This document shows, piece by piece, positions 8,309 through 16,359 of a stretch of DNA of 41,388 nt. Position 1 is the stretch's first letter. The number at the start of each line of letters is the position of its first letter. Origin of the DNA: Flavobacteriales bacterium BRH_c54 (lineage in GTDB: Bacteria > Bacteroidota > Bacteroidia > Flavobacteriales_E > Vicingaceae). Below the pieces are notes generated by a model. The model was not told the DNA's origin and ran no database searches. It worked only from the letters and a program-made list of their open reading frames with translations. The position numbers and the translations under genes were made by a program. Where the stretch lies: contig LADZ01000069.1 in assembly GCA_000961845.1 (NCBI GenBank), forward strand, positions 1 to 41,388, read 5' to 3'.

Positions 8309-8872
8309 ATGAGTCAACAAAAAATAGTATCTCAGCAACAAAAAGAGGAATTATTAAAAACCTTACAAACGCGTTTTGAAAAAAATTTAAATCGCCACAA
8401 AGACCTTGAATGGAAGAAAATACAAGAAAAGTTGGAAGCTAATTCTGAAAAACTATGGTCACTAAACGAAATGGAAGAAACAGGAGGAGAACCGGATGTA
8501 ATTAAATACGATAAAACTACTGACGAATATGTTTTTTATGATTGTTCCGCAGAAAGCCCCAAAGGTCGCAGGAGTGTTTGTTACGACCCTGAATCATTGG
8601 AATCTAGAAAACAACATAAACCTAAACATAGTGCTATTGGCATGGCAGCAGAAATGGGTATTGAATTATTAACTGAAGAGCAATATCATGAGTTGCAACA
8701 ATTAGGAAAATTCGATACAAAAACATCTAGCTGGATTGCAACACCTGCAGATGTTAGAGCACTCGGAGGAGCCATTTTTGGTGATTGGCGTTACGGAAAA
8801 ACCTTCATTTATCACAACGGAGCAGAATCTTATTATGCTGCAAGAGGGTTTCGTGGTTCGTTAAGGGTTTAG
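8309..8872 (+). CDS. DUF4256 family protein
   Basis: A 187-residue soluble protein that I recognise as DUF4256. It has an N-terminal helical region, the stretch [20 protein letters not shown] near residues 73-92, and a C-terminal part ending in [15 protein letters not shown], which is characteristic of the family. No signal peptide or membrane segment is seen. The function of DUF4256 is unknown. It follows the RND gene by 30 bp and could be co-transcribed with it, though members of this family are usually unlinked to pumps. Confidence 0.85.
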   Translation: MSQQKIVSQQQKEELLKTLQTRFEKNLNRHKDLEWKKIQEKLEANSEKLWSLNEMEETGGEPDVIKYDKTTDEYVFYDCSAESPKGRRSVCYDPESLESRKQHKPKHSAIGMAAEMGIELLTEEQYHELQQLGKFDTKTSSWIATPADVRALGGAIFGDWRYGKTFIYHNGAESYYAARGFRGSLRV

Positions 8873-8916
8873 TTTTGTTCATCTAACTAAATTTACAGAA
8901 AGATTTTTTAAAAATA

Positions 8917-8948
8917 TTTGCGAAACCGAAAAGTTGCACATATATTTG
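8917..8948 (+). promoter_or_regulatory. Promoter of the ArsR-AHSA1-DoxX operon
   Basis: TTTG (8917-8920) and TATATTTG (8941-8948) with a 20-nt spacer fit the Bacteroidota -33/-7 consensus. The -7 box rules out translation starts upstream of about 8953 and supports TTG 8985 as start of the regulator, with a leader of about 30 nt. Confidence 0.7.
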
Positions 8949-8984
8949 CAACCAAATAGTTTCATAAATAAAATATCAGATAAA

Positions 8985-9296
8985 TTGAGAAGAGATGTAT
9001 TTCAAGCCATTGCCGATCCAACAAGAAGAGCAATTTTAGTACTTATTGCTGCACAAGCTATGACGCCTAACGCTCTTGCGGAGCATTTTGATTCATCACG
9101 ACAGGCAGTATCTAAACATTTAAGAATACTAACTGAATGTGAGTTGGTAAAACAGGAATATCAAGGAAGAGAAATATATTATCAGCTTGAAATTGATAAA
9201 ATGAAAGAAATTGATAAATGGTTGGAACAATTTAGAGAGATTTGGGAAAATCGCTTTAATCAATTGGACAACTTATTATTAACCATTAAAAAATAG
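8985..9296 (+). CDS. ArsR/SdpR-family winged-helix regulator
   Basis: A winged-helix repressor of 104 residues. The start is taken at TTG 8985, giving [18 protein letters not shown], the usual beginning of this subfamily; a longer frame upstream overlaps the promoter. The recognition-helix region reads [19 protein letters not shown] and the wing region [11 protein letters not shown]. No cysteine metal-site motif is present, so it is of the metal-independent SdpR-like type. Such genes are typically followed by an AHSA1/SRPBCC gene, as here (5 nt downstream), and regulate that operon. The ligand is unknown. Confidence 0.9.
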   Translation: MRRDVFQAIADPTRRAILVLIAAQAMTPNALAEHFDSSRQAVSKHLRILTECELVKQEYQGREIYYQLEIDKMKEIDKWLEQFREIWENRFNQLDNLLLTIKK

Positions 9297-9301
9297 GAAA
9301 A

Positions 9302-9802
9302 ATGAAAAGTAACTTACAATTTGATTTCCTCGTAGACAAGGAAAATAATACGCTGACAATTAAACGTGAATTTGCGGCTAACCGACAATTGATATGGGAT
9401 TGCTACACTAAAAGTGAATTGCTTGAACAATGGTTTGCTCCCAAACCTTTTACTACTAAAACCAAGTCAATGGATTTTAGAGAAGGAGGGCATTGGTTGT
9501 ATGCAATGATTGACCCAGAAGGTAATGAATATTGGGGGCGTATGGATTATATAAAAATTCGGCCAATTGATAGCTATACTGGGTTAGATGGATTTTGTAA
9601 TGCGGACGGAACATTAAATTTAGATTTGCCTCGTGCCCCTTGGGATGTTACATTTACTGATAAGGATAAAAACACTGTTGTGGAAATAATTATAACTTAT
9701 AATTCCCTTACAGATTTGGAAACTGTTATTCAGATGGGAATGAAAGAAGGATTTACAATTTCACTGGAAAACTTGGACGAATTATTATTAACCTTAAAAT
9801 AA
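9302..9802 (+). CDS. SRPBCC/AHSA1-domain protein
   Basis: A 166-residue START-like fold protein of the AHSA1 family. Signature segments are the N-terminal TIKREFAANRQLIWDCYTK, the W-x-x-P region LLEQWFAPKPF, and EGGHWLYAMIDPEGNEYWGR. These proteins have a hydrophobic cavity for small ligands; no enzymatic activity is established for this subgroup. It lies between the ArsR-like regulator and the DoxX gene with gaps of 5 and 6 nt, clearly one operon. Confidence 0.9.
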   Translation: MKSNLQFDFLVDKENNTLTIKREFAANRQLIWDCYTKSELLEQWFAPKPFTTKTKSMDFREGGHWLYAMIDPEGNEYWGRMDYIKIRPIDSYTGLDGFCNADGTLNLDLPRAPWDVTFTDKDKNTVVEIIITYNSLTDLETVIQMGMKEGFTISLENLDELLLTLK

Positions 9803-9808
9803 ATAGAG

Positions 9809-10189
9809 ATGAAAAATAAAATCATGTTTGTAATCTGTCTGTTATTTGGATTAATGTTCATTAATGCAGGACTTAATAAATTTTTTAACTATATGCCGGT
9901 ACCTGAAGACATGCCGGAATCTATGATGAAAGTGTTTGAAGCTTTTATGACAATTGGTTGGCTGATGCCACTTGTTGCGGTTGCGGAAATAGTGGGGGGG
10001 GTACTTTTTATTATTCCACGGGTTAGAGCATTAGGAGCTATCGTTATTTTTCCGATAATGGTGGGCATAATATTGACACACATTTATCAAGCACCTTCAG
10101 GATTACCAATGGCGTTGGTATTGTTAGCAATAAACCTTTGGGTTATTTTTGAGAACAGAGATAAATATCTTGCTTTAATCAAGAAATAA
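9809..10189 (+). CDS. DoxX-family membrane protein
   Basis: A 126-residue integral membrane protein with four hydrophobic segments. It starts MKNKIMFVICLLFGLMFINA and carries GLNKFFNYM after the first helix, a common DoxX pattern. The last helix ends with FENRDKYLALIKK. DoxX-like proteins have been linked to redox or thiol-stress functions, but this one has no assigned activity. It is the third gene of the ArsR-AHSA1 operon. Confidence 0.88.
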   Translation: MKNKIMFVICLLFGLMFINAGLNKFFNYMPVPEDMPESMMKVFEAFMTIGWLMPLVAVAEIVGGVLFIIPRVRALGAIVIFPIMVGIILTHIYQAPSGLPMALVLLAINLWVIFENRDKYLALIKK

Positions 10190-10225
10190 GAGCTTTACGA
10201 TTTTTGTTTTATAAAACCATAAACT

Positions 10226-10867
10226 ATGGATAGGTATAAGGAAACTTTTGAAACGTGGAATAAAATAGCTTCAATATATCAAGATAAGTTTATGAATATG
10301 AATTTATACAATGAAACGTATGATGTTGTTTGTGATGCAATTACCCAACCCAAAGCCAAAATTTTAGAAATAGGTTGTGGATCAGGTAATATAACTAACT
10401 ACCTACTATCAAAAAGACCGGATTTTGAAATTTTAGGAACAGATGTAGCTCCTAATATGATAGAACTTGCAAAAAAGAATAATCCTAAAGCAAGTTTTAC
10501 GATTATGGATTGTAGGCAGATTGATCAGCTAAAAACAACATACAATGGAATAGTTGGTGGTTTTTGTCTGCCTTATTTGTCAGATTTAGATGCTGCTAAG
10601 CTAGTTACTGATTGTTCTAATTTATTAAGTGAAAACGGCCTGATTTATTTAAGTTTTGTTGAAGGTAATCCAGATAAATCAGATTATCAAGTTAGCAGTA
10701 GTGGAGATAGAGTATATTTTCATTTCTATCAATTAGATAGCATAAAAAAGCTATTTACAGATAATAATTTTGTAGCAATAAAAGTATTTTATGTAGAATA
10801 CAAAAAATCAGAAACGGAAAAAGATATACATACTATATTGATAGCGAAGAAAACCTCTATAACCTAA
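10226..10867 (+). CDS. Class I SAM-dependent methyltransferase
   Basis: A 213-residue Rossmann-fold methyltransferase. Motif I is ILEIGCGSGNITNYL (about 46-60), the acidic end of beta-2 is GTDVAPNMIELAKK, and motif II/III follow at FTIMDCRQ and GLIYLSFVEG. The substrate cannot be told; closest in style are small-molecule methyltransferases of the UbiE/type-11 kind. It starts 36 nt after the DoxX gene and may be transcribed with it, although a separate promoter is not excluded. It converges on the GlxA-type regulator gene. Confidence 0.9.
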   Translation: MDRYKETFETWNKIASIYQDKFMNMNLYNETYDVVCDAITQPKAKILEIGCGSGNITNYLLSKRPDFEILGTDVAPNMIELAKKNNPKASFTIMDCRQIDQLKTTYNGIVGGFCLPYLSDLDAAKLVTDCSNLLSENGLIYLSFVEGNPDKSDYQVSSSGDRVYFHFYQLDSIKKLFTDNNFVAIKVFYVEYKKSETEKDIHTILIAKKTSIT

Positions 10868-10918
10868 AATTGGTTGGTTGTTAAAAAGGAGTTTATATAG
10901 GATTTTTTATACCATGTA

Positions 10919-11896
10919 TTAATTTACAAGCACCTTATTGTATTTATTTTTATACTCTATAGGACTTAATCCGGTTATTTTTTTAAAAGTAGCTCTAAAG
11001 GCTTTAGTATCAGAATAACCTACATCAAACATGATTTCATTAACGGTTTTAACACCCAATTCCAATTGTTTTTTAGCAGCTTCAACTCTTATTCGTTGGG
11101 TGTATTCCAATATGGTGTTGGCAGTTGCTTTTTTAAACCTACGCTCAAAGGTTCTTCTTCCTATTCCCAATAAATCACACAAATCATCAACAATAATTTT
11201 ATCCATGTAATTTTTTTCAATAAATGTCTGAGCTGTTTTTACATCAGTATCAGCATGGTTTTTTTGAGCTTTAAAAATAATAAATGGCGATTGAGAAGTT
11301 CTTCCCGCATCTATCTGAAATATTTTAGAACAATAAATAGCCGCTTCTCTATCTACCATTTTCTCTATTACATAAAGAATTAAATTCGCTGAAGAAAAAG
11401 CTCCTCCTCCTGTATAAATACCATCTTCATCTGTCATTATTTTATCTGAGAGCAAGTTTACTTTAGGAAAAAGTTGTTTAAAAGGTTCACTGGCACGCCA
11501 ATGGGTTACACAATCTCTACCATTTAACAATCCGGTACTTGCCAATAAAAAAGCACCTAAACATAAACTTACTATTTGAGCTCCTGCTTGGTGTTGTGCA
11601 TTTATCCAAGGATAGAATTCATGGTTTAATTGTAATGCTTCAGCAATATTATTCTGAATAGGAGGAATAATAACAATATCAGTAGTGTTAATTTCGTGCA
11701 GTAGTTTGTCTGCTTTTATAGCATACTGACCATTGTTAACGTGTATTTCAGGGAGAATGCCTACTATCTCAATATTAAATATAGGTGACTTTCCTTGTGT
11801 TTTTAAAAACTCATTGGTTTCCAATAATCCTTGTCGGGCATTTTCAAGTCCGGCAAGATTTACATAATGTGGTAATAATACAGAAACATGTTTCAT
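10919..11896 (-). CDS. GlxA-family regulator (DJ-1/PfpI plus AraC HTH)
   Basis: A 325-residue transcriptional regulator. Residues 1-180 are a DJ-1/PfpI class-I glutamine-amidotransferase-like domain with the nucleophile-elbow-like segment IVSLCLGAFLLASTGLLNGR. Residues 215-320 are an AraC-type double HTH (LGIGRRTFERRFKKATANTI and VGYSDTKAFRATFKKITGLS). It is divergent from the SRPBCC/VOC gene group at 12028-14209, separated by 131 bp with promoters in both directions, so it probably controls those genes. The effector is unknown; such DJ-1 domains are usually catalytically inactive sensors. Confidence 0.92.
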   Translation of the reverse strand: MKHVSVLLPHYVNLAGLENARQGLLETNEFLKTQGKSPIFNIEIVGILPEIHVNNGQYAIKADKLLHEINTTDIVIIPPIQNNIAEALQLNHEFYPWINAQHQAGAQIVSLCLGAFLLASTGLLNGRDCVTHWRASEPFKQLFPKVNLLSDKIMTDEDGIYTGGGAFSSANLILYVIEKMVDREAAIYCSKIFQIDAGRTSQSPFIIFKAQKNHADTDVKTAQTFIEKNYMDKIIVDDLCDLLGIGRRTFERRFKKATANTILEYTQRIRVEAAKKQLELGVKTVNEIMFDVGYSDTKAFRATFKKITGLSPIEYKNKYNKVLVN

Positions 11897-11901
11897 ATCA
11901 G

Positions 11902-11909
11902 CAAAAATA
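11902..11909 (-). promoter_or_regulatory. -7 box of the GlxA-type gene
   Basis: On the minus strand this reads TATTTTTG, a TAnnTTTG match. A TTTG at 11928-11925 lies 15 nt further upstream. Only 5 nt separate the box from the ATG at 11896, so the mRNA would be leaderless. Confidence 0.5.
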
Positions 11910-11978
11910 AAAAAAGATTTGTCGCAAACTACCTTTTCATTGTCCTATTTACACCTCTTATTTTTAAAATAAAGCCTT

Positions 11979-12019
11979 TACATTTGTAGTGTTAATATTA
12001 ATTATTCATTTATAACACT
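11979..12019 (+). promoter_or_regulatory. Promoter and inverted repeat before the SRPBCC gene
   Basis: TACATTTG (11979-11986) is a -7 box match. Immediately downstream AGTGTTA (11988-11994) and TAACACT (12013-12019) form a perfect 7-bp inverted repeat with an 18-nt spacer, in the predicted 5' leader. It could be an operator for the divergent GlxA-type regulator or an mRNA stem before the start codon at 12028. Confidence 0.5.
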
Positions 12020-12027
12020 CTTATATT

Positions 12028-12909
12028 ATGAAAACTACAGACAAAACCACCATAAAAATAGAAGCTTTGGTTAAAGCTCCTATAGAAAAAGTTTGGAGAT
12101 GCTGGACTGACCCAAATCATATAATAAAATGGAATAATGCATCGGACGATTGGCAGACACCCTTCGCTGAAAATGATTTACGTGTAGGAGGAAAGTTATT
12201 GTTCCGTATGGAAGCTAAAGATAAAAGTGCAGGGTTTGATTTTGAAGGAACTTACGATGAAGTTATTGAAAATCAAAAAATCGTTTATACCATTGCTGAT
12301 GGCAGAAAAGTAAGCGTTACGTTTACTGAAAAGGATAATGAAATAATGGTAACGGAAACTTTTGAAGCAGAAAATACCAATCCGATTGAAATGCAGCGAG
12401 ACGGCTGGCAAGCTATTTTAAATAATTTTAAAAAGCATGTTGAAAATACAGTATCAGCTATGAATAGTTTACATTTTGAAATTACCATTAACGCTCCTGT
12501 TGAAAAAGTATATAAACTCATGATTAGTAAACCAACTTATGGGGAATGGACAAAAGAATTTAACCCTACATCTCGCTTTGAAGGTTCGTGGGAAAAGGGT
12601 TCAAAAATTCTTTTTATAGGATCAGATGAAAAAGGAAATGTTGGAGGAATGGTAAGTAAAATTAAAGAAAATATCCCTAACAAATTTATTTCTATAGAGC
12701 ATGTAGGCTTACTTCATGGCGATAAAGAAATAACAAGTGGACCGGAAATAGAAGGTTGGTCAGGAGCATTAGAAAATTATACTTTTACAAGTGAAAACGG
12801 AAAAACAATACTTGCTGTTGATACGGATAGCAATGAAGAATATAAGGCTTATTTTGAAGAAACATGGCCTAAAGCATTAAATAAACTTAAATCAATTTGT
12901 GAACAATAA
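12028..12909 (+). CDS. Two-domain SRPBCC/AHSA1 protein
   Basis: A 293-residue protein made of two START-like domains. Domain 1 covers about 7-140 (APIEKVWRCWTDPNHIIKWN... RDGWQAILNNFKKHVEN). Domain 2 covers about 147-293 (INAPVEKVYKLMISKPTYGEWT... TWPKALNKLKSICEQ). Both show the W...GW or W-P signatures of AHSA1 proteins. An in-frame ATG at 12460 begins the second domain, so a single gene may have arisen from fusion of two neighbouring ones, or the second domain may also be made separately. It leads a gene set with two VOC proteins, divergent from a GlxA-type regulator. Ligand binding is inferred from the fold; no enzyme activity can be claimed. Confidence 0.9.
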   Translation: MKTTDKTTIKIEALVKAPIEKVWRCWTDPNHIIKWNNASDDWQTPFAENDLRVGGKLLFRMEAKDKSAGFDFEGTYDEVIENQKIVYTIADGRKVSVTFTEKDNEIMVTETFEAENTNPIEMQRDGWQAILNNFKKHVENTVSAMNSLHFEITINAPVEKVYKLMISKPTYGEWTKEFNPTSRFEGSWEKGSKILFIGSDEKGNVGGMVSKIKENIPNKFISIEHVGLLHGDKEITSGPEIEGWSGALENYTFTSENGKTILAVDTDSNEEYKAYFEETWPKALNKLKSICEQ

Positions 12910-12924
12910 AAAAACTTAAACATT

Positions 12925-13362
12925 ATGGCAACAGTAAACGCATATTTAAACTTTCCGGGAAATACGGAAGCAGCTTTTAATTTTTATAAAACCGTTTTTG
13001 GTGGTGAGTTTGACGGAAAAATACACCGTTTCAGCGATATCCCACCATCTGATGATATGCCTCCTATACCCGAAGCAGATAAAAATTTAGTAATGCATGT
13101 TTGTCTTCCTATTCTTGGCGGATCAATGCTTATGGGAAGTGATGCTCCAGAATCTATGGGTTTTAATGTAACTTTTGGTAATAATGTATATATTAACTTA
13201 CAACCTGATACCAGAGAGGAAACCAAGCGTTTGTTTAAAGCGCTTTCTGAAGGAGGTGTTGTTGAGCAAGAGTTAATGGATATGTTTTGGGGCTCTTATT
13301 ATGGAAGTTGTAAAGATAAATTTGGAGTGCAATGGATGTTTAATTGCGATGAAAAAGTATAA
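12925..13362 (+). CDS. VOC/PhnB-like glyoxalase-fold protein
   Basis: A 145-residue PhnB-like vicinal-oxygen-chelate protein. It opens with VNAYLNFPGNTEAAFNFYKT, contains LPILGGSMLMGSDAPE in the middle, and ends with YYGSCKDKFGVQWMFNCDE, the typical C-terminal D-x-F-G-x-x-W motif. Metal-binding residues of true glyoxalase I are not fully conserved in this subgroup, and its substrate is unknown. It starts 15 nt after the two-domain SRPBCC gene and 4 nt before the next VOC gene, so one operon is likely. Confidence 0.9.
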   Translation: MATVNAYLNFPGNTEAAFNFYKTVFGGEFDGKIHRFSDIPPSDDMPPIPEADKNLVMHVCLPILGGSMLMGSDAPESMGFNVTFGNNVYINLQPDTREETKRLFKALSEGGVVEQELMDMFWGSYYGSCKDKFGVQWMFNCDEKV

Positions 13363-13366
13363 CATT

Positions 13367-14209
13367 ATGAAAAATAAAATAGCTACTTGTCTTTGGTTTG
13401 ATGGAAAAGCAAAAGAAGCAGCGACATTTTATTGTTCGGTTTTTAAAGATGCGAACATTACTGCTGAAAACCCTCTAGTAACTGCTTTTGAAGCCTCAGG
13501 ATATCAATTTATCTGTTTAAATGGTGGGCCTGATTTTAAATTCAATCCATCTATTTCATTTTATATAGTGTTTGAAGATGAAAACGAAATAGATGAGGTA
13601 TGGAAAAAACTTAGTTTAGGAGGAAATGTTTTAATGCCACTTAATAAATATGATTGGAGTGAAAAATATGGTTGGGTGCAAGATAAATTTGGGGTAACCT
13701 GGCAGTTATCTTTTGGTAAACTGTCAGATGTTGGTCAAGTATTTACACCATCTTTAATGTTTGTTGGGGATCAATATGGAAAAGCAAAAGATGCGATTAA
13801 TCATTATACTGCCATTTTTAAAAATAGTGTGGTTGATGGTATTTTGCCTTATGGAAAAGATGAGGCTCCAGATGTAGAAGGTGCAGTAAAACACGCTCAA
13901 TTTAGTTTAAATGGTAATAAATTTATGGTGATGGAAAGTAATCACCCACATAATTTTTCATTTAATGAAGCCATTTCGTTAGTTGTTAAATGTGATAATC
14001 AATCAGAAATAGATTATTTCTGGGAAAAATTAACGGAAGGTGGTAAAGAAAGCAATTGTGGTTGGTTAAAAGATAAATTTGGTGTTTCATGGCAAATTGT
14101 ACCCACAGTATTAGAAGAGCTAATGAGTAATCCGGAAAAATCTGAACGAGTAACTCAGGCTTTTTTGAAAATGAAAAAATTTGATATTGAAAAATTAAAA
14201 CAAGCGTAA
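13367..14209 (+). CDS. Tandem VOC/PhnB-like protein
   Basis: A 280-residue protein with two PhnB-like modules. Module 1 (about 1-125) has IATCLWFDGKAKEAATFYCS and ends YGWVQDKFGVTWQLSFG. Module 2 (about 130-260) has PSLMFVGDQYGKAKDAINHY and ends CGWLKDKFGVSWQIVPTVL. The start is placed at ATG 13367, 4 nt after the stop of the preceding VOC gene; a longer frame from 13301 lies inside that gene. The tandem arrangement supplies both halves of a VOC active site in one chain. Substrate unknown. Confidence 0.9.
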   Translation: MKNKIATCLWFDGKAKEAATFYCSVFKDANITAENPLVTAFEASGYQFICLNGGPDFKFNPSISFYIVFEDENEIDEVWKKLSLGGNVLMPLNKYDWSEKYGWVQDKFGVTWQLSFGKLSDVGQVFTPSLMFVGDQYGKAKDAINHYTAIFKNSVVDGILPYGKDEAPDVEGAVKHAQFSLNGNKFMVMESNHPHNFSFNEAISLVVKCDNQSEIDYFWEKLTEGGKESNCGWLKDKFGVSWQIVPTVLEELMSNPEKSERVTQAFLKMKKFDIEKLKQA

Positions 14210-14221
14210 CATAATAACCAA

Positions 14222-14440
14222 TTGACTTTATCTATTGAAATATTTAAGACCAATATTCAGCAACATAAGGATGCTGAACGAATAGCTCAGAAATTACAAT
14301 CATTTTTTCCTGATGCAGCAATTACTTTCGATTTAGAAGATTGTGATCGTATTTTAAGGATAATGACTCCAAATAATGATCTTAATAAAGTTCCTGAATT
14401 GGTTAAACAAAACGGGTTTGAATGTGAAGTATTACTATAA
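14222..14440 (+). CDS. Small conserved hypothetical protein
   Basis: A 72-residue protein that must start with TTG at 14222; the first in-frame ATG is 47 codons later and would remove most of it. The beta-alpha-beta pattern (LSIEIFKTNI..., AERIAQKLQSFFPD, AITFDLEDCDRILRI, VPELVKQNGFECEVLL) is suggestive of a ferredoxin-like/HMA-type fold, but the CxxC metal motif is missing. It follows the tandem VOC gene by 12 nt and is probably in the same transcript. Function not known. Confidence 0.7.
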   Translation: MTLSIEIFKTNIQQHKDAERIAQKLQSFFPDAAITFDLEDCDRILRIMTPNNDLNKVPELVKQNGFECEVLL

Positions 14441-14493
14441 ACGAATCAGTCGTTATTAGATTGATAATACTATTGATTAAATAATTAAATTAA

Positions 14494-14793
14494 ATGGGAG
14501 CAGCAAAAGCAACATTAAGAGTTTGTAAAAAAGGGCATCAATATTATAAGAGTAGCGATTGTCCAACTTGCCCAATTTGTGAGAAAGAGAAAAAACCCTC
14601 CGAAGGCTTTCTCTCACTACTTGCTTCTCCCGCAAGAAAAGCATTGTTAAATTATCTTGAAATAGATACACTAGAAAAATTAGCTACTTATACAGAGAAA
14701 GAAATACTAAAGCTTCACGGAATGGGAAAAGCCAGTATACCAATATTAAGGAAGGCACTAGAAGAAAAAGGACTAACATTTAAAAAAGAGTAA
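14494..14793 (+). CDS. Zinc-ribbon plus RNAP alpha-CTD/HhH-like protein
   Basis: A 99-residue protein. The N-terminal part has C11 and H15, then C23, C26 and C29 (SSDCPTCPICE), a probable zinc-binding knuckle. Residues 38-95 resemble the RNA polymerase alpha C-terminal domain or a helix-hairpin-helix pair (LEKLATYTEKEILKLHGMGK, then IPILRKALEEKGLTF). Proteins like this occur in many Flavobacteria next to stress or regulatory genes. Nucleic-acid or protein binding is expected, without an established role. The ATG at 14494 is the only good start. Confidence 0.82.
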   Translation: MGAAKATLRVCKKGHQYYKSSDCPTCPICEKEKKPSEGFLSLLASPARKALLNYLEIDTLEKLATYTEKEILKLHGMGKASIPILRKALEEKGLTFKKE

Positions 14794-14868
14794 AGAAAAA
14801 CAAACCGCTAAGAAAAGTTAGCCCAAGTAGCTTAAAAAAGTATTATTTTTATCTCCTCAAAAATTCTT

Positions 14869-16251
14869 ATGAACAGTTGGAAATTATTTAAAGAAGCCCT
14901 TTTAGGTAAAGAGCAAGACTTTACCAAAATCAATATTAAAACCGGTATTTTTCTTTTATCGGTTCCTATGATTTTGGAAATGGTTATGGAATCTCTTTTT
15001 GCTGTGGTAGATATCTTTTTTGTGGGCAAATTAGGAGATAATGCGGTGGCTACAGTAGGTTTAACAGAAGCAGTAGTTATTATTGTTTATTCTGTTGGTG
15101 TAGGTATTAGCATGGCTGCAACAGCAATGGTAGCAAGAAGGTTTGGTGAAAAAAACTTTAAGGCTGCAGGCAGTGCGGCTTTTCAATTATTGATATTTGG
15201 GGGTGGTATTTCTATCATAATTGCTGTGTTGGGCTTTCTGTTTGCCGAAAATATTTTGCAATTAATGGGAGCCAGTGACGAAGTAATTGCTATCGGGGTT
15301 CCCTATACACGGATTATTTTTGCAGGGAATTTAGCTATTATGCTGTTGTTTTTGATTAATGGAGCTTTTCGTGGTGCAGGGCAAGCACATTTGGCAATGC
15401 GAACATTATGGATATCTAACGGCATTAATATTTTTCTTGATCCATTACTTATTTTTGGTATAGGTAGTTTTGAAGGCTTTGGATTGGAAGGAGCTGCATG
15501 GGCAACCACCACAGGAAGAAGCATAGGAGTAATTTATCAACTATATCATTTACTAAATGGAAAACATCGCCTAGTTATTCTTAAAGAAAATATCAAACTA
15601 AAGTGGAAGACAATGAAGCGTATCATAGAAATTTCTATGGGTGGAATGGGACAATTTCTTATTGATTCAGTTGCGTGGATTGTATTAACGCGAATTATTG
15701 CAGAATTTGGAAGTGCTTCTGTTGCCGGGTTTACCATTGCATTCAGAATTTTGGTTTTTAGTTTAATGCCTGCTTGGGGATTATCAGCTGCAGCTTCTAC
15801 ATTAGTTGGTCAAAATTTAGGAGCTAAAAAAGTAAAACGGGCGGTTGTTTCAGTTTGGCTAACTGCCCGGTACAACGTAATATTTCTTTCGGTCATTACC
15901 ATCATTTATTTGTTTTTTGGGAATGTGCTGGCAAGTTGGTTTACACTTAGCGAAGAAGTAAGTACTATTGCGGGTACAGGCTTAAGAGTTATTGCTTTAG
16001 GGTATGTGTTTTTTGCAGTGGGAATGGTAATGATTCAAGCATTTAATGGAGCAGGAGACACTAAAACACCTATGTATATTAATATAGGAGTATTCTTACT
16101 ACTTGAAATTCCAATGGCCTATATCTTAGCTATTCCCATGCAAATGGAAGTGTTAGGTGTTTTTATTACTATTGCATTTTGTCATTCACTTCACGCACTT
16201 ATTGCCATTTGGTTTTTCCGCAAAGGAAAATGGAAAAAAATTGAAGTGTAA
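14869..16251 (+). CDS. MATE-family efflux transporter
   Basis: A 460-residue inner-membrane multidrug and toxin exporter driven by Na+ or H+. It has twelve hydrophobic segments in two homologous halves. Half 1 starts with TGIFLLSVPMILEMVMESLF and LVGQNLGAKKVKRA-type loops occur in half 2; FNGAGDTKTPMYIN near residue 390 is a typical MATE signature, mirrored by FRGAGQAHLAM in half 1. Substrate unknown. It stands alone, with 75 bp upstream and about 110 bp before the PadR gene; a 20-bp palindrome lies just after its stop. Confidence 0.94.
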   Translation: MNSWKLFKEALLGKEQDFTKINIKTGIFLLSVPMILEMVMESLFAVVDIFFVGKLGDNAVATVGLTEAVVIIVYSVGVGISMAATAMVARRFGEKNFKAAGSAAFQLLIFGGGISIIIAVLGFLFAENILQLMGASDEVIAIGVPYTRIIFAGNLAIMLLFLINGAFRGAGQAHLAMRTLWISNGINIFLDPLLIFGIGSFEGFGLEGAAWATTTGRSIGVIYQLYHLLNGKHRLVILKENIKLKWKTMKRIIEISMGGMGQFLIDSVAWIVLTRIIAEFGSASVAGFTIAFRILVFSLMPAWGLSAAASTLVGQNLGAKKVKRAVVSVWLTARYNVIFLSVITIIYLFFGNVLASWFTLSEEVSTIAGTGLRVIALGYVFFAVGMVMIQAFNGAGDTKTPMYINIGVFLLLEIPMAYILAIPMQMEVLGVFITIAFCHSLHALIAIWFFRKGKWKKIEV

Positions 16252-16282
16252 TTCTCAGAGATAAATTTATTCTTGTTGAAAA

Positions 16283-16302
16283 TCAATTATTTAAATAATT
16301 GA
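16283..16302. repeat. Perfect 20-bp palindrome
   Basis: TCAATTATTT is followed directly by its reverse complement, without a spacer. It lies 31 bp after the MATE stop and 26 bp before the PadR operator. It could be a second regulator-binding site or part of the MATE transcript end; no T-tract follows, which argues against a standard terminator. Confidence 0.5.
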
Positions 16303-16327
16303 CGTTAAAATTTATTACCTAAAACTT

Positions 16328-16355
16328 AAATACATAAGAAATTTATGTATTTTTG
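16328..16355 (+). promoter_or_regulatory. PadR promoter with overlapping operator
   Basis: Arms AAATACATAA (16328-16337) and TTATGTATTT (16343-16352) are a perfect 10-bp inverted repeat around 5 nt. It contains the ACAT/ATGT half-sites typical for PadR-family regulators. The -7 box TATTTTTG (16348-16355) overlaps the right arm, so binding would block transcription. The box ends 4 nt before ATG 16360, so the transcript is predicted to be leaderless. Confidence 0.72.
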
Positions 16356-16359
16356 TCCT

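Noticed and set aside
8934-8984. Longer N-terminus of the ArsR-like protein from TTG 8934
   Set aside because: The -7 box at 8941-8948 lies within it; the family begins at [12 protein letters not shown].
13301-13366. Start of the tandem VOC gene at 13301
   Set aside because: The extra 22 residues overlap the end of the preceding VOC gene and do not fit the domain; ATG 13367 directly precedes the domain start.
14797-14835. Terminator GCTAA-gaaaag-TTAGC before the MATE gene
   Set aside because: Only 5 pairs and no T-run; too weak to call.
16345-16359. PadR start at ATG 16345
   Set aside because: It lies in the operator and -7 box; ATG 16360 gives the canonical family N-terminus.
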